Shown: positions 1-12,899, numbered from the stretch's first letter. The stretch: DNA of 64,000 nt from Coprinus comatus (GCA_034638255.1 JAWPGT010000088.1:21201-85200); one strand, 5' to 3'. Notes: generated by a model not told the origin, from the letters alone. Program-made: numbers and translations.

Positions 1-851
1 ACATTTTCCACCCATTAAACAATCACATTTCGATTGGTCCAAGTGAGGATTGGTATTGACCCCTAATTATAAAAATAAATTTCATTAGCTATCAGGAGTA
101 TCATCATCATCAATTTAAAAAAAGAGAGGAGATAGTTAGGAGAAGGAGGAAATAGAAGGTGGGGTTGTGATGGTAGCAGTAGTGTAGTAAAAAAGAAGGA
201 ATGAAAAGAAGGAAAGGAAGGAAAGGAGGGGGAACGGTCAAACGTACCCGTAGCCGTACCCGTAGTGGATGCATTGTGATTGTTATTGGAGGAGGGGTTT
301 GAAGATAACGAAGATGACGAAGTATTGCAATGTGAATTGAATACAAAAGCTTCAGGAAGTCCATTTGGAAAAGCAGCATTTACGACTGGTTTTTGTTTCG
401 ATGCACCTAAGAATTGTTAGTTAGATATAAAACAACGATGTGGAGAAATACCTTTCTTGGTTGGTCCTTCAGCAGTTGAATTCGATGTTGTTGTTGTTGA
501 TTTAGAGGAGGTAGAAGTAGGGGAAATAGTAGTAGTAGTAGTTGTTGCCGAAAGTTCACAGATACATTTAACATGAACCTGTTTTGTTTTCCTCAATTCT
601 CTGCAATGTTCGCATTGAGTAACAGGTCTTCCTTTCTTCTTGATTTCGAATAAAGGCCGATCTGTATGTTTACACGCAGACGATCGATGTCCTTTAATAC
701 ACGTTTCACTACCATCCAATATCAGCACAACATTCTCAACACATTCCTAGTCCTTACTCACCACGCGTATTTCTTGGATTCAATAAACACCTAAAATCCG
801 CACGATGATCAACATTCATCAGGACCAGCGCTGGTCCCCCAAACTCACCAT
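1..851 (-). CDS. Copper-fist transcription factor (Mac1/Ace1/Cuf1 type), partial at 3' end
   Basis: A copper-responsive DNA-binding protein acting in the nucleus. Proposed minus-strand exons: 851-849, 790-762, 708-452, 406-248 and 62 to beyond position 1. The joined start reads MVFIESKKYACETCIKGHR, the zinc-binding opening of a copper fist, followed by HTDRPLFEIKKKGRPVTQC and CRELRKTKQVHVKC, so all the family's Cys/His ligands and the GRP minor-groove motif are present. Exon 1 codes only the ATG. A Ser/Thr-rich linker (residues about 64-90) leads to KPVVNAAFPNGLPEAF. The last visible exon gives KCDCLMGGKC, a Cys-rich segment of the sort that binds Cu(I) in this family. All junctions are GT-AG and in phase. 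Whether it activates copper uptake or copper detoxification cannot be told. The 3' end lies outside the window. Confidence 0.88.
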
Positions 852-1125
852 GATTGACGAGCGACGGTAGGGTTATTGAGAAGTAGAGCGAGAACAAAGG
901 ATATCGGAGTACTTGTATGCGTATTTAATCATCATTCGAACGGTCGACCCGGTCTAACGCACAAACACAACAACGAACCCAACCCAATCCAACAGCCCCC
1001 AACCCAACCCAGTTGCTCCTTGTTTGGCCCTGCAGTCCTCTGTTGTCAGGTCCGGTCTTCCTTTTATTTACGTAATCATCCATTGAAATATTATTATTTA
1101 TACAAAAAAAAAAAATCAAAAATCA

Positions 1126-2899
1126 CTACTCCTCTCCAACTCCATACAACTCCACAAACTCTCTATGAAACCCTTCCAACTTACTCACATAATCCTCAAC
1201 ACCAGGACACAAACAAGTCAATCTATAATGCCAACTCTTCTCTTCCTGTCCAAACCCACTTCCAGGTACAACACAAATCCCAGTTTTCTCAAGTAATCCC
1301 ATAGCATAAAACGCATCCGGTTCCATTCCCTTTTTCTTCGCCTCTTCAATCGCCTTTTCCGAAAGTGTAATCCTTGGAAAAAGATATAAAGCTCCAGGTG
1401 AATCTACACATGAAACTCCAGGTAACTTGTTTAACCTTTCCGCCATTAATTGAGTTCTCGAAGCCAACGCTTCATGAATGTGTGATATTTCTTCATGATA
1501 AAGTGGATAAGATGGTTGATTTGGTTTCGGTGGTCTAACCATCGTATCCACACCAATTTGTCCAGAAACAGGTGGACACAAACCAACAGAAACCATTTTA
1601 TAAATCACCTTCAAAACCTCTTCCGAAACATTAACACATTCAAAATAACCACCTCTCCTTCCACATTCTCCAAAAACGCCCTTCGAAGTCGAATGAAACG
1701 AAATCAAGGGAATAGGTGATTTCAATTGCGATACCACTTTTTTGAATGATATAAATGGATGTGAGGATCGACGATGAAGATTATTTTGATAAACTTCATC
1801 AGCTAATAAAACAAGTGAATATTCTTCACATAATCCAATTAATCCCTTCATAGTTTCTTCATCCAATAACGCTCCAGTTGGATTTCCAGGATTAATAATA
1901 ACCAAAGCTTTTGGATCAACACCCTTTCTAATCGCTTCTCTAATCGCATTTTCCACAGATTCAACAGAAGTAGACCATCCAGATGATTCATCCAAATAAT
2001 AAGGTATCGCTACTCCATTATATTGAGCTAAAGTCGCAGTGTATAATGGGTATTGAGGAATTGGGATTAAGATTCCAGAAGTTGGTGGTGTGATTAACAT
2101 TGAGATTAATAGGGAAACGCCGGAAGAAGCTCCGGCAGTTAAGAAGATGTGATTTGGATCTGCTGGATATCCATCTCGTTCTAAAGAAAAAAACGATAAT
2201 CAGAGTCTAGAATGTAATAGATGGATAGATGGATTGGATTAGATACCTTGAATAAACTCTGCAACATGTTTCCTAATAATAGGAATACCTTGACTATGAG
2301 AATAAGCACCTATCGATCCGATATCATGTAACAATTCATCAACACGTTCAATAACATCTCTTGGAAAAACGGTTGGTGCTAATTGAGCTAATGCTGGCCA
2401 CTCTGTAAGAGCCGCTACCTAGGTTTTAATCATTCATATTATTATTGAGTATAATAAAATAAAATATAAAATATAAAATAAGAAATAGACTGACTTGTCG
2501 AACAAAGGTTAAAGGACTTTGATCTAAACCTTTCTGTTGAGGATTTCCAATATTTGAAGAAACGACTTTATCAAAAGGTAATCCATGATGAGTATCTTCA
2601 GTAGATAATCTGATTTTATCACGAAATTCTTCAGCTTTAATAGCCAATTCTCCACGAACTGCGTATTGAACATTGAGTATAGATGGGTTAAGTGATTCGA
2701 TTGTGAGTGGTTTCATTGTCTTTCGAGTTATAGTTGTATATGGTGTAGAATGATGATGAGGAGGGGGAAGATGAGAAGTATCGTTTGTTGTTGTGGTAGT
2801 AGTAGTGGTAGTAGAAGTTGTTGTTGTGGAAGTAGTGGTAGACTGTAGTCTGATAAGAGGCAAACGAGCAATAGACCTCCTAGAACCGCGTATCATCAT
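1126..2899 (-). CDS. ALT1: Alanine aminotransferase, probably mitochondrial
   Basis: PLP-dependent enzyme interconverting alanine plus 2-oxoglutarate and pyruvate plus glutamate. Exons 2899-2495, 2418-2247 and 2180-1126 join in phase to 543 residues. The start MMIRGSRRSIARLPLIRLQS looks like a mitochondrial presequence and is followed by a long Thr run. The family body begins near MKPLTIESLNPSILNVQYAVRG. The PLP lysine lies in SFHSTSKGVFGECGRRGGY, characteristic of alanine aminotransferases, with NPGNPTG and LADEVYQ upstream. An upstream in-frame ATG at 3046 exists, but 2899 gives the better targeting peptide. The first intron has an unusual GTCAGT donor. The upstream region, shared with RRP9, contains TGACTCA. 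Confidence 0.93.
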
Positions 2900-3178
2900 T
2901 TTTTGAATATTAGCAATCCAGACAAATGTCAAAAAATGGTCACGGGAACGGAGAATGGACCGGAGCTTGAAAGGACGTATTAGGAAATGGAACGGCCGAG
3001 ATAAGGTCCTTTTGTAGATACTGGAACGGACTGGAACTCCACACACACACGAGGTGTTTCAACAAAGTCAACCGAGAGCGAAGCGGTAAAGGAAGGAACG
3101 CGGGGAAGACGGAATCGGGGTTTTCTGGTCAACATCACGGGCCCCGCGTTTATCTCATCACATGATTTTCATCCCTAT

Positions 3179-3199
3179 CCGGAATTTTCCGGTGACTCA
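3179..3199. promoter_or_regulatory. Inverted repeat plus Gcn4-like site in the ALT/RRP9 divergent promoter
   Basis: CCGGAATTTTCCGG (arms CCGGAA/TTCCGG) at 3179-3192 directly abuts TGACTCA at 3193-3199, the consensus bound by Gcn4/Cpc1 bZIP factors of fungal amino-acid control. It lies about 300 bp upstream of the aminotransferase ATG and 420 bp upstream of the RRP9 ATG. The rest of 2900-3617 holds no convincing gene. Function is inferred from motif and position only. Confidence 0.35.
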
Positions 3200-3617
3200 A
3201 TCTCTCTCTGAGTAAAGGAGGTAAATAGGAGGACGATGACGATGATTTACACCTATCTTGTACAATTCTTGAGGTGACAAAATGGACGATAGATATATTC
3301 TCAATTGATAAATCACTCGGCACTCCTCCTATATATCACAATAATAAAAGTCATTCTACTACATATAAATATTCAGTGTGACACAATCCAATCCCTCCAC
3401 GGCCGTAGCCCACTCCCCATCCAATAATTATAATCATGGAGTCAAAAGAAGAAAACCGATCTCCAGAAAACCAGAAAACCAGAAACCAGAAATAGATTCG
3501 ATCTCTGAACCTGATGCCATTGATGGGAACCATCAAACCAAACAAACACAATCAATCAAAACGATTTTTTCGTGAGGGTTTAGAAATTTATTCAATTACT
3601 CTCAAAAAAAGAAAAAA

Positions 3618-6214
3618 ATGCCTGACGCTTTTTTTCAATCTACGAAAACTAGGAAGAGAAAAAGAGATACGAATGTTACGAATACTTCAAAATCGCAAAC
3701 TCAATCAGAATCACATATAACTGCTGCTAGAGGAGCTAATGCTACGATAGTCAATCCTAGAACTTCAAATGGAAAAGGAAGAGGAAGAGGTGGTGGTATT
3801 AGTAGAGGGTCAGGAGGAAATAGAGGTAGAGGAGCCAGAGGAGGAGCCAGAGGAGGAGGTAGAGGAGGAACTAATGAACGAGGAAGAGGAAAAGACCAAG
3901 ATGAAGAATTGGAAGGAAGTGAAAGTGGTGATGATTGGGAAGGAATTGAAGATATGGATTTACGTCCTGATGAAATTGATCCAAATGAAAGTGATAATGA
4001 TGAAGATGAAGAAGAAACTCCTGCTGAAAAAAGATTAAGACTTGCAAAGGTTTATTTGGATAGTGTTAAACAATCTCTTGGTATGTTTTTTTTCTCTTTC
4101 TTTTCGTCTTTCTTTCTACATTCATTATAATTCTCAAACTTATGTGGGTTTTTTTTTATTGTAGCGGAAGGAGAATATGATGCAGCTGAAATTGATAAAG
4201 ATTTGATTTCGTCAAGGTTGAAACAAGATGTATTAGAACATTCAGGAAAAGTTCATCTTTTCATAGCTGATTCCATTCCACTTTCACTTCCATTATCATC
4301 TTCCTCCACAACCACAACCACTACGACCCCATCAACAAAAACACCCATAATTCGACTTCGTAATCATCGATATTCAATAACTTCAGCACAAGCAACCGAA
4401 TCTGGGAAATACCTTTTTACAGCTGGTAAAGAAGGTAACATCACAAAATGGGATTTAATTTCTGGTAAAAAAGTAAAAGTCTTTTATAAACAACGTCCTT
4501 CTCCCTCCTCCAATCCCACCAACAACAACTCGATATTCAGCTTGGCAAAAGGAAAAGGAAAAGGCAAAAGAAAAGCAAATACGTCAACTGTACCAAGTAC
4601 CGATGAATCTAAAGGACATACTGATGAAGTATTAGCTTTGGCTATTAGTTCTGATGGAAAATGGTTGGTTTCTGGTGGGAAGGATAAAAGAGTTATTGTT
4701 TGGGATGTTGAATCTGGAGAATGGGTTAAAACGTTTAAAGGACCTATGAATCATAAGGACGTTATTTCCGTACGTGTTTTTTTTTTTCTTTCCGTCCTTT
4801 CTTAAAAGATCGTCTCCCTTCTCCATTTCAACACTTCTCTCTCTTTCTCTCACTGTTCACACTTCACCTTTCACACTTTTTAATATTATACTAACTCTAA
4901 ACGCTTCAAAAACAACCTTCCAGGCATTAACATTCCGTAAACAAACCCATCAACTATTCACAGCTTCATTCGATCGTACATTAAAAATTTATGATTTATC
5001 ACCTTCAGTTATGGGTTATGTTGAAACTTTATTCGGACATCAAGATCATATACTTCAATTAGATTCATTAAGAGGTGATAATTGTGTTAGTGTGGGTGGT
5101 AGAGATAAAACTGTTAGGTATTGGAAAGTTGTGGAGGAAACGCAATTGGTTTTTAGAGGTGGAGGTAGGTCTAGAGTTAGAGAGATTTTGGAAGGTGGTT
5201 TGGGTGCTGATGCCGATGTTGATGTGGATGGAGATGAGGATGGAGATGAGAATATGGATGTGGATGAAGGTGAGAAGAAGAAAAAGAAGGGGAAGGGGAA
5301 AGAGAGAGAAAGAAGTTATTTGGAAGGTAGTATTGAATGTATTGTTATGATTGATGAATCTACTTTTATTAGTGGTGGTGATTCAGGGTATGTATTTATT
5401 ACTTCTCGTTTTTGTTTTGTTTTGGATGATACCTATTTTTGTTGTTAGATCAATTTGTCTATGGACAACTCAAAAGAAAAAACCGATTTTCACGTATCCG
5501 TTAGCTCATGATTTACATACTAGTTATGCACCTGAAGCAGAAGGTGGTGTTGTTCAAACACCTAGATGGATTACTGCTCTTGGAGGATTGAGGTATTCGG
5601 ATTTATTTGTTTCTGGTATGTCTTTTTTTTCTTTCGCATTCTCATATCTTGAAACGCTTGTTCCCTCTTCCTCTTCCTCTTCCTCTTATGAATAAGAATA
5701 TTGACGTGACGTTATTTTTGTTATTATGATCATAGGTTCATGGGAAGGCGAACTAAAACTCTGGAAAATCGATTCAAAACTCAAATCCTTCTCATTCCTA
5801 CATTCATTCTCAATTCCAGGTATCATTAATTCTATTCAAGTTATAACTGTTGAGAAAAATTTTAAACCTACCTGGGCGAAAACTTCTTTATATTCACCTC
5901 CTCATCCTTCGTCATCGGATTCCACTACATCCCCTACTACTACCATCACCAACAACACTAACGCCAATGCTAATGCTAACGCTACTACTGCAAATGGAAA
6001 AGGATTAGAAAATCCTTTGTTGATTGTAGTTGGAACGGGACAAGAACATAAATTTGGGAGATGGTTGAGTGTTAAAGAAGGTGGTGCTGTTAATGCTGCT
6101 TATGTTATTGGTTTGGGTGTTACTATTTCTAATAACACCCTTGGGACACCTGGAACTGTTCAGGAAGTGAACAAGGAAGGGGAGGAGGAGGAGGAAGACC
6201 GGACGTTGAATTGA
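3618..6214 (+). CDS. RRP9: U3 snoRNP WD40 protein Rrp9 (U3-55K)
   Basis: Component of the U3 snoRNP needed for 18S rRNA processing in the nucleolus. Exons 3618-4080, 4165-4769, 4924-5387, 5449-5615 and 5736-6214 join to 725 residues. The family N-terminal block (PAEKRLRLAKVYLDSVKQSL, then LISSRLKQDVLEHSGKVH) is followed by WD40 blades: KYLFTAGKEGNITKWD, GKWLVSGGKDKRVIVWD, HQLFTASFDRTLKIYD, and GSWEGELKLWKID at the end. Odd features are an RGG-rich N-terminal segment (residues about 52-95) and acidic or low-complexity insertions inside the propeller, for example DADVDVDGDEDGDENMDVDE. These make it longer than yeast Rrp9. Confidence 0.92.
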
Positions 6215-8629
6215 TTACAATGTCTACTTACTACTTACGTGTTGAACTTCGTATTTTTTTTTTGTTTGTTTGTAGCTAGCTCTTCTTTTCTTTTCCTTTT
6301 CGTTGTTTGCTTTTTTTTTTTTTGTCATCATACGTACAGTTAGGGGCTACTACATACATATTACAATTTCTTTTAGGTGTTTTGTTTTATCAAGGTATTA
6401 ATGTTCGAGACTTCAAGAAGTTCTTCAAAGAAAATAAACCACTGCACTGCATTCAAATTTGAAACATTCCCCCCCATGTTTCTTTGAAAAAACTTCGGAA
6501 GATTCGTCCCGGAAACCTTAAAAAAAACGAACATAAGTAGAGTTCGAATGACATCAAGCTTCAGCTTCAAAGCTTTCAAGTATGTAGTATGGTTATCGGA
6601 TCTAGTATGAGATCATGAAATCAGAAAAAGTATGATCATGATGAACTATATATGTTGGGTATATATGATATCACCAGACATGATTAATGGTACTAAACTA
6701 ACTTTTTCGGTACGGCCGATGTACCATGTTGTAACATTCTAGATTGTACTTGGGGCTGGAGGTAAGTTACTCCGTGTTAAAGGAACGGAACTTCAGATTA
6801 ACTTGGCTAAGAATAACTAACTTTTTCTTTCTGTAAAGTTTGTTTTAATTAATGGTGTCTGGTGTCAATGTATTCTGAAGAGAGTAGGCACAATCTGAAC
6901 TAAACAGACCTTTTGGTATTTTTTATAAAACGCAAGTTTAATTTAAGTCAAGTGTTTGGGCTCGTAGGTTTGTAATGTATTTATGGCTTCATGGTTTCCT
7001 GGATACCTTGTCGGGTGTATCAGGTGTATCCTGTACGATGGAATTCGAAGCTTAAAGCACTTGAAGAGGGGCTAGGGGGGTACAGATAAATCGTCATAGT
7101 CGTTGCCCTTGCCCTAAGTTCGAAGTTCAAATCGTTCATCCACTTCTAACCAACTAATATAACATAAAAGCTTGAGGCTCTTGAGAACCATGATACTGGT
7201 GATATGATATTGTATAAGTACTAACTTCCAATATTGAATATTTTCTAGTTGTATACACATTTATATTACAGTACATATTATAGAAGCTGACTCGTAAGAG
7301 CAGGCTACTCGGTTATATTAATAGTATGATATTCTGTTGGAGGCACGGACTCCACTGGATGCCGCTGACACAAATATCGAACTCACCAAGTCCAATTCCC
7401 GATTCCTACAAGGTCCGTGTGTCATTCTTCTTACTAATTCTCTTTGCTAATATGTACATACTTACTCTGTTTGCCTCTGAATACAATGATCATCGATCGG
7501 TACATAGCCGGATCATTACCCCACCCTCCCACTCCTATTCATTAAAATCACATGACGTGCGGTTTAAACTCCCGAATCGTTACCTGAGGGATATTCAATG
7601 TACCACGGCTTCACGATATTTGCTCTCCTGCCAGATAGTAGTGTTAGGCAACTACGCTTACTCAACGCTTTTATGCGATCCTTAAAGCTCTCTTATTTTG
7701 ATTACGAGTAGAAAATAGGTTTGAAACATTTGACCTTTGTTCTGAGTTTGGTACACCTCCAAACTGAACAATGGATTCTTTTGAATCGTTCTATAGATTG
7801 ATGTTTGTAGATCTTACTTATACTTATACTATATAGGTTTGCATATAATGGTACGTCTTTTACGCTTTATGTAGTGATACTAAGACTGGGCCCTCTATCA
7901 TTGTTTCAACAGGTGGTTACTAGTAGATAATGGGAGCCAACTGAAGAACTAATGGTTGTTGAATATATGGAGGCGGGGATTGGAGTGTAGGGAGTCAGGG
8001 TGAATTCATCATCATATCACTTGAATTGCTATTTCACGAGATACGGGATGGAATAGGGTTCGTCAATCATTAATCATTGTTCGAAGATTTATCTTCGCTA
8101 TGTTTTCTTATGACATTAGCACGTATACGTATCCAGTGGTTGTCAAGGGTCTACTGCAGGTAAGACTTTTTGTTATACAGCTTGTACTTCTCCTTCGCAA
8201 CCACAACAGCCAGTGTCAACATAGGCGCGCATGCACTTGTTTTTACAGGCCATATTCTATCTCGGTACAGTTGTTATAGTATTCAATCTTTTGTATCTCT
8301 CGAATTTAGTGATTTGGACTCTGCTTTATCAGTATACAAAAAGAAAAAGAAGTAGATAACACCGGATCTATTTTTAGACATAATGAACAACAACGAGTAT
8401 AACATGTCAAGTTGCGTTTCGTTCAACACCATCATACTATCCATCTTTAAATCCATTGCAATATCTCCTTTCAAATCCCAACTCTTATAAAATACTCTTA
8501 TCTCGTCTCGGACCTAAATATTTTCCCAGACTCTGACATTAGAGACTTCCTCCTACCAAGAAGCATCGGGCCACACTTCAAGAACCTTTATTATTACCGC
8601 TCCGACACGACAATAACGCCAGTTTTAAA
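6215..8629. other. Long intergenic stretch without a recognisable gene
   Basis: About 2.4 kb of AT-rich sequence after RRP9. Only short ORFs are present (for example plus 7326-7685, 119 codons) and none shows a domain, a credible splice partner or a homologue I recognise. A short inverted repeat (GAAACAT...ATGTTTC) flanks a C run near 6460-6485. Confidence 0.5.
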
Positions 8630-9049
8630 ATGACTCGCTTTCATTCTCGACTAAAACTGTCTGCTTCGACTTTATTTGGGCCTTCAAAGAAACAAAATCT
8701 ACTCACGCGTGGGCCATTTTGGCCCCGTCTTCCAAAGACTGCCAGAAAAAGCTACCGGCACACCCGATATACTGATGACGAAAGTAGAAATATACCTCGT
8801 CGCCTAAAAACGACAGAATGTGCATATACAACTGTCAAGCACGCAAAGCGTGATTCTCTTATCATCATGAGGGCTATCTGCAAAGGCGGTACGCATAGAA
8901 TTAACTTTCCTTATCAATACCAATACCGGGAATTTTTTATTATAGAGTATATTCATTATCTACACGGAAAATTAAACCGTATTCGGCAGTGGGAGAATCT
9001 TCCCGTTACTGACAATAGCCTGAGTACGCTTTCATACAATTTTCTCTAA
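8630..9049 (+). CDS. Orphan basic ORF, possibly 5' exon of the next gene
   Basis: ORF of 139 codons starting MTRFHSRLKLSASTLFG, rich in Arg/Lys, with no domain that I recognise. It ends just before the ORF that begins about 9064. A 35-nt GTACGC...TACAG intron near 9025-9058 would join the two in phase, but that is shorter than other introns here. It may be an independent ORF, an exon, or chance. Confidence 0.25.
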   Translation: MTRFHSRLKLSASTLFGPSKKQNLLTRGPFWPRLPKTARKSYRHTRYTDDESRNIPRRLKTTECAYTTVKHAKRDSLIIMRAICKGGTHRINFPYQYQYREFFIIEYIHYLHGKLNRIRQWENLPVTDNSLSTLSYNFL

Positions 9050-9063
9050 CCAGTACAGCAATA

Positions 9064-10070
9064 CTCACTGATGCATCCGTAGGCGAAGTGAGAAATGTCC
9101 ACAATAGCCACGCTGTTGGTATTGTTGACAGGCTAAGGAGGGCGGGAGTTTCTTTCCACGAGTACAGTTTATATTATTATACTCGTACTGGTAAGCGAAT
9201 TGGTAGAATGGGAAGAGAATGTAAGTGTCATAACTACTACTCTTTCCCATTCTTCCTTTTCCTTATGAATGATTTTCCAAAACAGTATGGGATGAAAATC
9301 TTGATATGGAAGATGGTACCGATTACACAGATATTGTCATGCTTGACGGTGAAGATGTTATGATGCGTTACCGCTGTGGTATTCCTGATACTTACTTCAC
9401 CGGGCTTCCTACATGGGATCAAGCTCTAGGGGTTCCCCCATATAGGTTGACTGGTTTTACCATACTAACTCCCTTTGACTATCATCATCATCCATGGGAT
9501 ACTCCTAGAACCAACTTCTACCTACAACACACTGGGATTAACGAACCTTATGACCCAGTTACATCGTTATTGGGTACTACGAATGTAGTCAACAATATTC
9601 AATGGGACTCCAACCAGGCTACAATCTCAGACACCCTTCCAGCACAAGTTGCGAATCAGACATTTCACCAGCCAAACTTGGTCCCAACTGACAATTCCAA
9701 CAACTCAGATACTGCAGAGGATGAGTGGGAAAGCGACGTTGAAAGTATTGGTGCCCATCGGGTCGCAGGCCATCTAGATACAACTCCAAGAGCCCTAGCC
9801 ATCAATAATTATACAGAGAGTATTCAAATTCAAAGCCCGAACCATCTGCATCAAGTTGGGAATCCCGCATCTAGTAATATGCCTATATACCCCGAACGCA
9901 ACGAAGTTCCAATTCGCATCCCCTGGTGGAGCCTCATAAACGCCAACTATGACTACAAGGCTACATCCACTAGTAATGCACCCCACTCAACCACAAATTC
10001 AAATACAAGGAACTTTCAAAACACTCCCAGTCGACGAAGTTCTGATTCGAGCGTGGAGTTTGTTTGGTGA
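9064..10070 (+). CDS. Orphan Asn/Ser-rich protein
   Basis: A 65-nt GTAAGT...AACAG intron (9221-9285) joins a short upstream exon ending RTGKRIGRMGRE to the long exon 9286-10070, preserving frame (LWDENLDMEDGTDYTDIV...). The 3' exon encodes about 261 residues. An ordered-looking start (DVMMRYRCGIPDTYFTGLPTWDQALGVPPYRLTGF) is followed by a low-complexity Asn/Ser/Thr tail ending SRRSSDSSVEFVW. The true start is unknown: no ATG lies in frame before 9208, so an upstream exon is likely. Not assigned to a family. Confidence 0.4.
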
Positions 10071-11666
10071 CGGTCATGAATGTGCAAAATGAGACTGGAT
10101 GATCCTACACGTTTAAAAGAAGGCATAGCATATAAGCTATTCCATATATATGTGGGTGGGCTCCACTGTGCACTATTTTCCTACCGTCTACCTCGGATAC
10201 TATATGCTGTTACTGCTGCGAAGGAACAGTCTTGTCATTGATGCTCTCAGGCTGAGCTAGCTTACACCGAGTGAGTACAGCAACATTCTCTTGGAGATTA
10301 CGTTGCTTATTTCTGGACTAGATATCTACCTTGGCTATAGGAGATTCATCCAGCTCCCCCAACTTTTTATTGCTCCTTCTCGGATCATGTTCGTTATTTC
10401 TTTCACTGGAGCCTCTGTGGATCTCCATCAAACATTGTTCTAATCGTTTCTCCCATGGTTCATTAACATTCACTTTACCATATGCTCCCGGAGCCTGTTC
10501 CATGAATTACTCTAGATCTAGGCTCTCAAAATGGTTTTTCATGGTTTCAAGTAAAAAGTTTTGCATTTTATGATTTTATCAGGAATCATCTCGATCTGCG
10601 TCCCTTCTGTATTGTGTACTATGATCCTATGTACTCATTTTCTCTAACGTGGACGGCATCATATGGCTAATATGTATCCACTTATCCGAATAATAATGGT
10701 ACACTACGTACTAATGCTGATGGTGATCAATTGAATAACAAACATATTAGCATGTTTACTTTTCGCTCTTAAAGTTAAGTACTTCGTAAGCTCAAACAAA
10801 TGTAAACTAATTCCAGGAATCTTCCAATGTGTGTATGTAGGTAGTATATGTACCAATTAATCTTTTGAAATAGCGATAAAATCTACTAGGTTTAATATAT
10901 AAAAATAAAAAAATAAAACCTCGCTAGCCTGGCAGCGGGGTTACGCCGTTCATCATTAAAAAACCACCTACTTAGTACCAAGTATGTGATGAACAAGAAA
11001 TATACGTCGCCGGAGACAATATCCCGAATCCAGGGATAGTCAATTTTGGTATTACCAGAAGTTCACTTTCAAGCTGTCAATCAGCAATTTTGGTTCGGGG
11101 ATTGGCTTTTCCAGTGGCAGCCTCGATGATCCTGTACCATAGGACTTGCCTTCTGTTACACGCGATGATCAAGACTAAATACAAGATAGGCAAAATGATA
11201 CACAAATTTGCTACCAAAGCATTGTACCCATTTCTAAGATAAGGCTGAACTGCTTTGATGCGTCGTTCTCCTCTGTTGGTTGTAAATGATGGCAGTCTCA
11301 CGGTAAATTACTGATTAGCCGAAGATAAGATTTTTCCTACTCTTGGCTGTGGATTGGTGCGGCTTTCATTGAAAGCTGTTCTACACAAGTAACTTAGCAA
11401 CCAATCCTTGTGTTTTTCCTGAAGCACATGTATCCGCTTCCACATAGTAACATTGTTTATTTCTATGCTTTGTTAGTCTTTATACCAACCATTTTCCAAT
11501 TTCAAACGGTCTGTGATTTGATAGCCAGCTGAAATCAATTCCCGATGTGACGTTCAAAGAAAATGAACATTTATAAACCATCCTTTCTGACGTGGTCTTT
11601 TCTTCACCACTATTTTTTCTTCCAGATTACCCTTCTAAGCTCAGGTACTTCATCGTGTCGCCAGCT
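10071..11666. other. Intergenic region with minor ORFs
   Basis: No supported gene. Minus 11301-11077 encodes 74 residues with one hydrophobic helix (ALVANLCIILPILYLVLIIACN) followed by a basic stretch, and could be a remnant of a small membrane protein. Minus 10503-10318 is a 61-codon polar ORF. Neither has a visible partner exon. Confidence 0.35.
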
Positions 11667-12899
11667 ATGGATGACGTACTCAGAACAAAGGTCCAGCATT
11701 TGTTCGAGAAGCAAATGCGCAGGAAGGCACATGTCCCGAGCATTACGATAACTCATCTACTACCTCCTTCTACTATAACACTCCCCGTTCGATTGGGAAG
11801 GGCTAGACCATATGTTCCAAAAATATCCATTGAGTCTGTCAATAATCGACTGACCGAGATTCGTGAAATCCGACATAAGAATATGGGTTTAAGGTAATGA
11901 GAATTCACTTTGATCTGGAACCATGGTTATAGCGTTTCTCAATATCTCATTCTTGCTAGCGCGTACCACTGCATACGACACTGTCACATAAAGGATAACA
12001 TCATCGTTGTAGAAGACGGGAAATTACCCAAAGAAGTCACTCTTGTCATATCCTACGCCACAAGCTATCTACCAACGCATATGTTGGCCATTCAAGGATG
12101 TACCTTGAATGATGATCCCATCAAATTCCTCCCCATTCACGGCCCCTTTCTTGCTGTCGAATGCGTTAGACTCGCACCATTGCCACATCATATCCCGATG
12201 TTGACTAATGGTTGCGAAATTACAGTTCCGGTAATAGGGCCAATGTCCCTTCCATCACCTGATACACTATACCTCATAGTAGACTTTCTTCATTGTAAAT
12301 GCAAGGATAGCGTCCTTCATATATTGCTTCCTGCTACCGGTAGTATCAGCATCCCGGACGCTACGGCCGACTCTGATAGCGAAGAATTTCAATGTTATAC
12401 TAACTTTCTTGTAGAAAAAATCTCTAGTTCTTTGCTTTGGGAACACGTACTTCTTGTTCATGGGGTTTATGCGAATGTTATCGAGTTGGGTGTTGTTGAT
12501 AAAGACTTGTGGGATGTTTTGGATATGGCCTGGAGGTTTTTGTTGCAGGCTATTACAGTTTATTCCAGTGAGCCACTGCAACCGAAATTTACGAACTTTG
12601 TGAACACTCCGCCATCTCCGGAAACACCACCTTCCGATGAAGAAGACGAAGAGTTGTTTTCCAGTTTGTTTACTCAGCAAGGGATGGACAATCAATACAC
12701 TAAAGAGATAGAGGATACTTGGAGGAGGCGAGAGGAGATAGAGGTACTCAGGAGACAGCAGGAGGAAATAAAAGCGAGAATTGCCTGGCTGGAACAAGAT
12801 CAACTTGGATTCCAAGGTGTAAATGCCGAGTGTGACTCCACTTTACTTACAAAGGACATATCAGCCCTACGTAGTACAATGCAGCTTGAGGAAGAGTAG
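11667..12899 (+). CDS. Clp1 (clampless)-like protein
   Basis: Exons 11667-11893 and 11933-12899 (39-nt intron, in phase) give 397 residues. The core resembles basidiomycete clampless1 proteins in layout: LPPSTITLPVRLGRARP near the start, then MLAIQGCTLNDDPIKFLPIHGPFLAVECVRL with LPHHIP following, then VPVIGPMSLPSPDTLYLIVDFLH. An acidic linker (PPSPETPPSDEEDEE) and a charged coiled coil (RRREEIEVLRRQQEEIKARI) form the C-terminus. Clp1 in Coprinopsis and Ustilago acts in dikaryon and clamp-cell development. The assignment rests on remembered pattern similarity, so function is tentative. Confidence 0.5.

Noticed and set aside
5075..5350. Plus ORF rich in Trp/Met/Arg inside RRP9
   Set aside because: Frame-shifted shadow of the acidic insertion in RRP9 exon 3.
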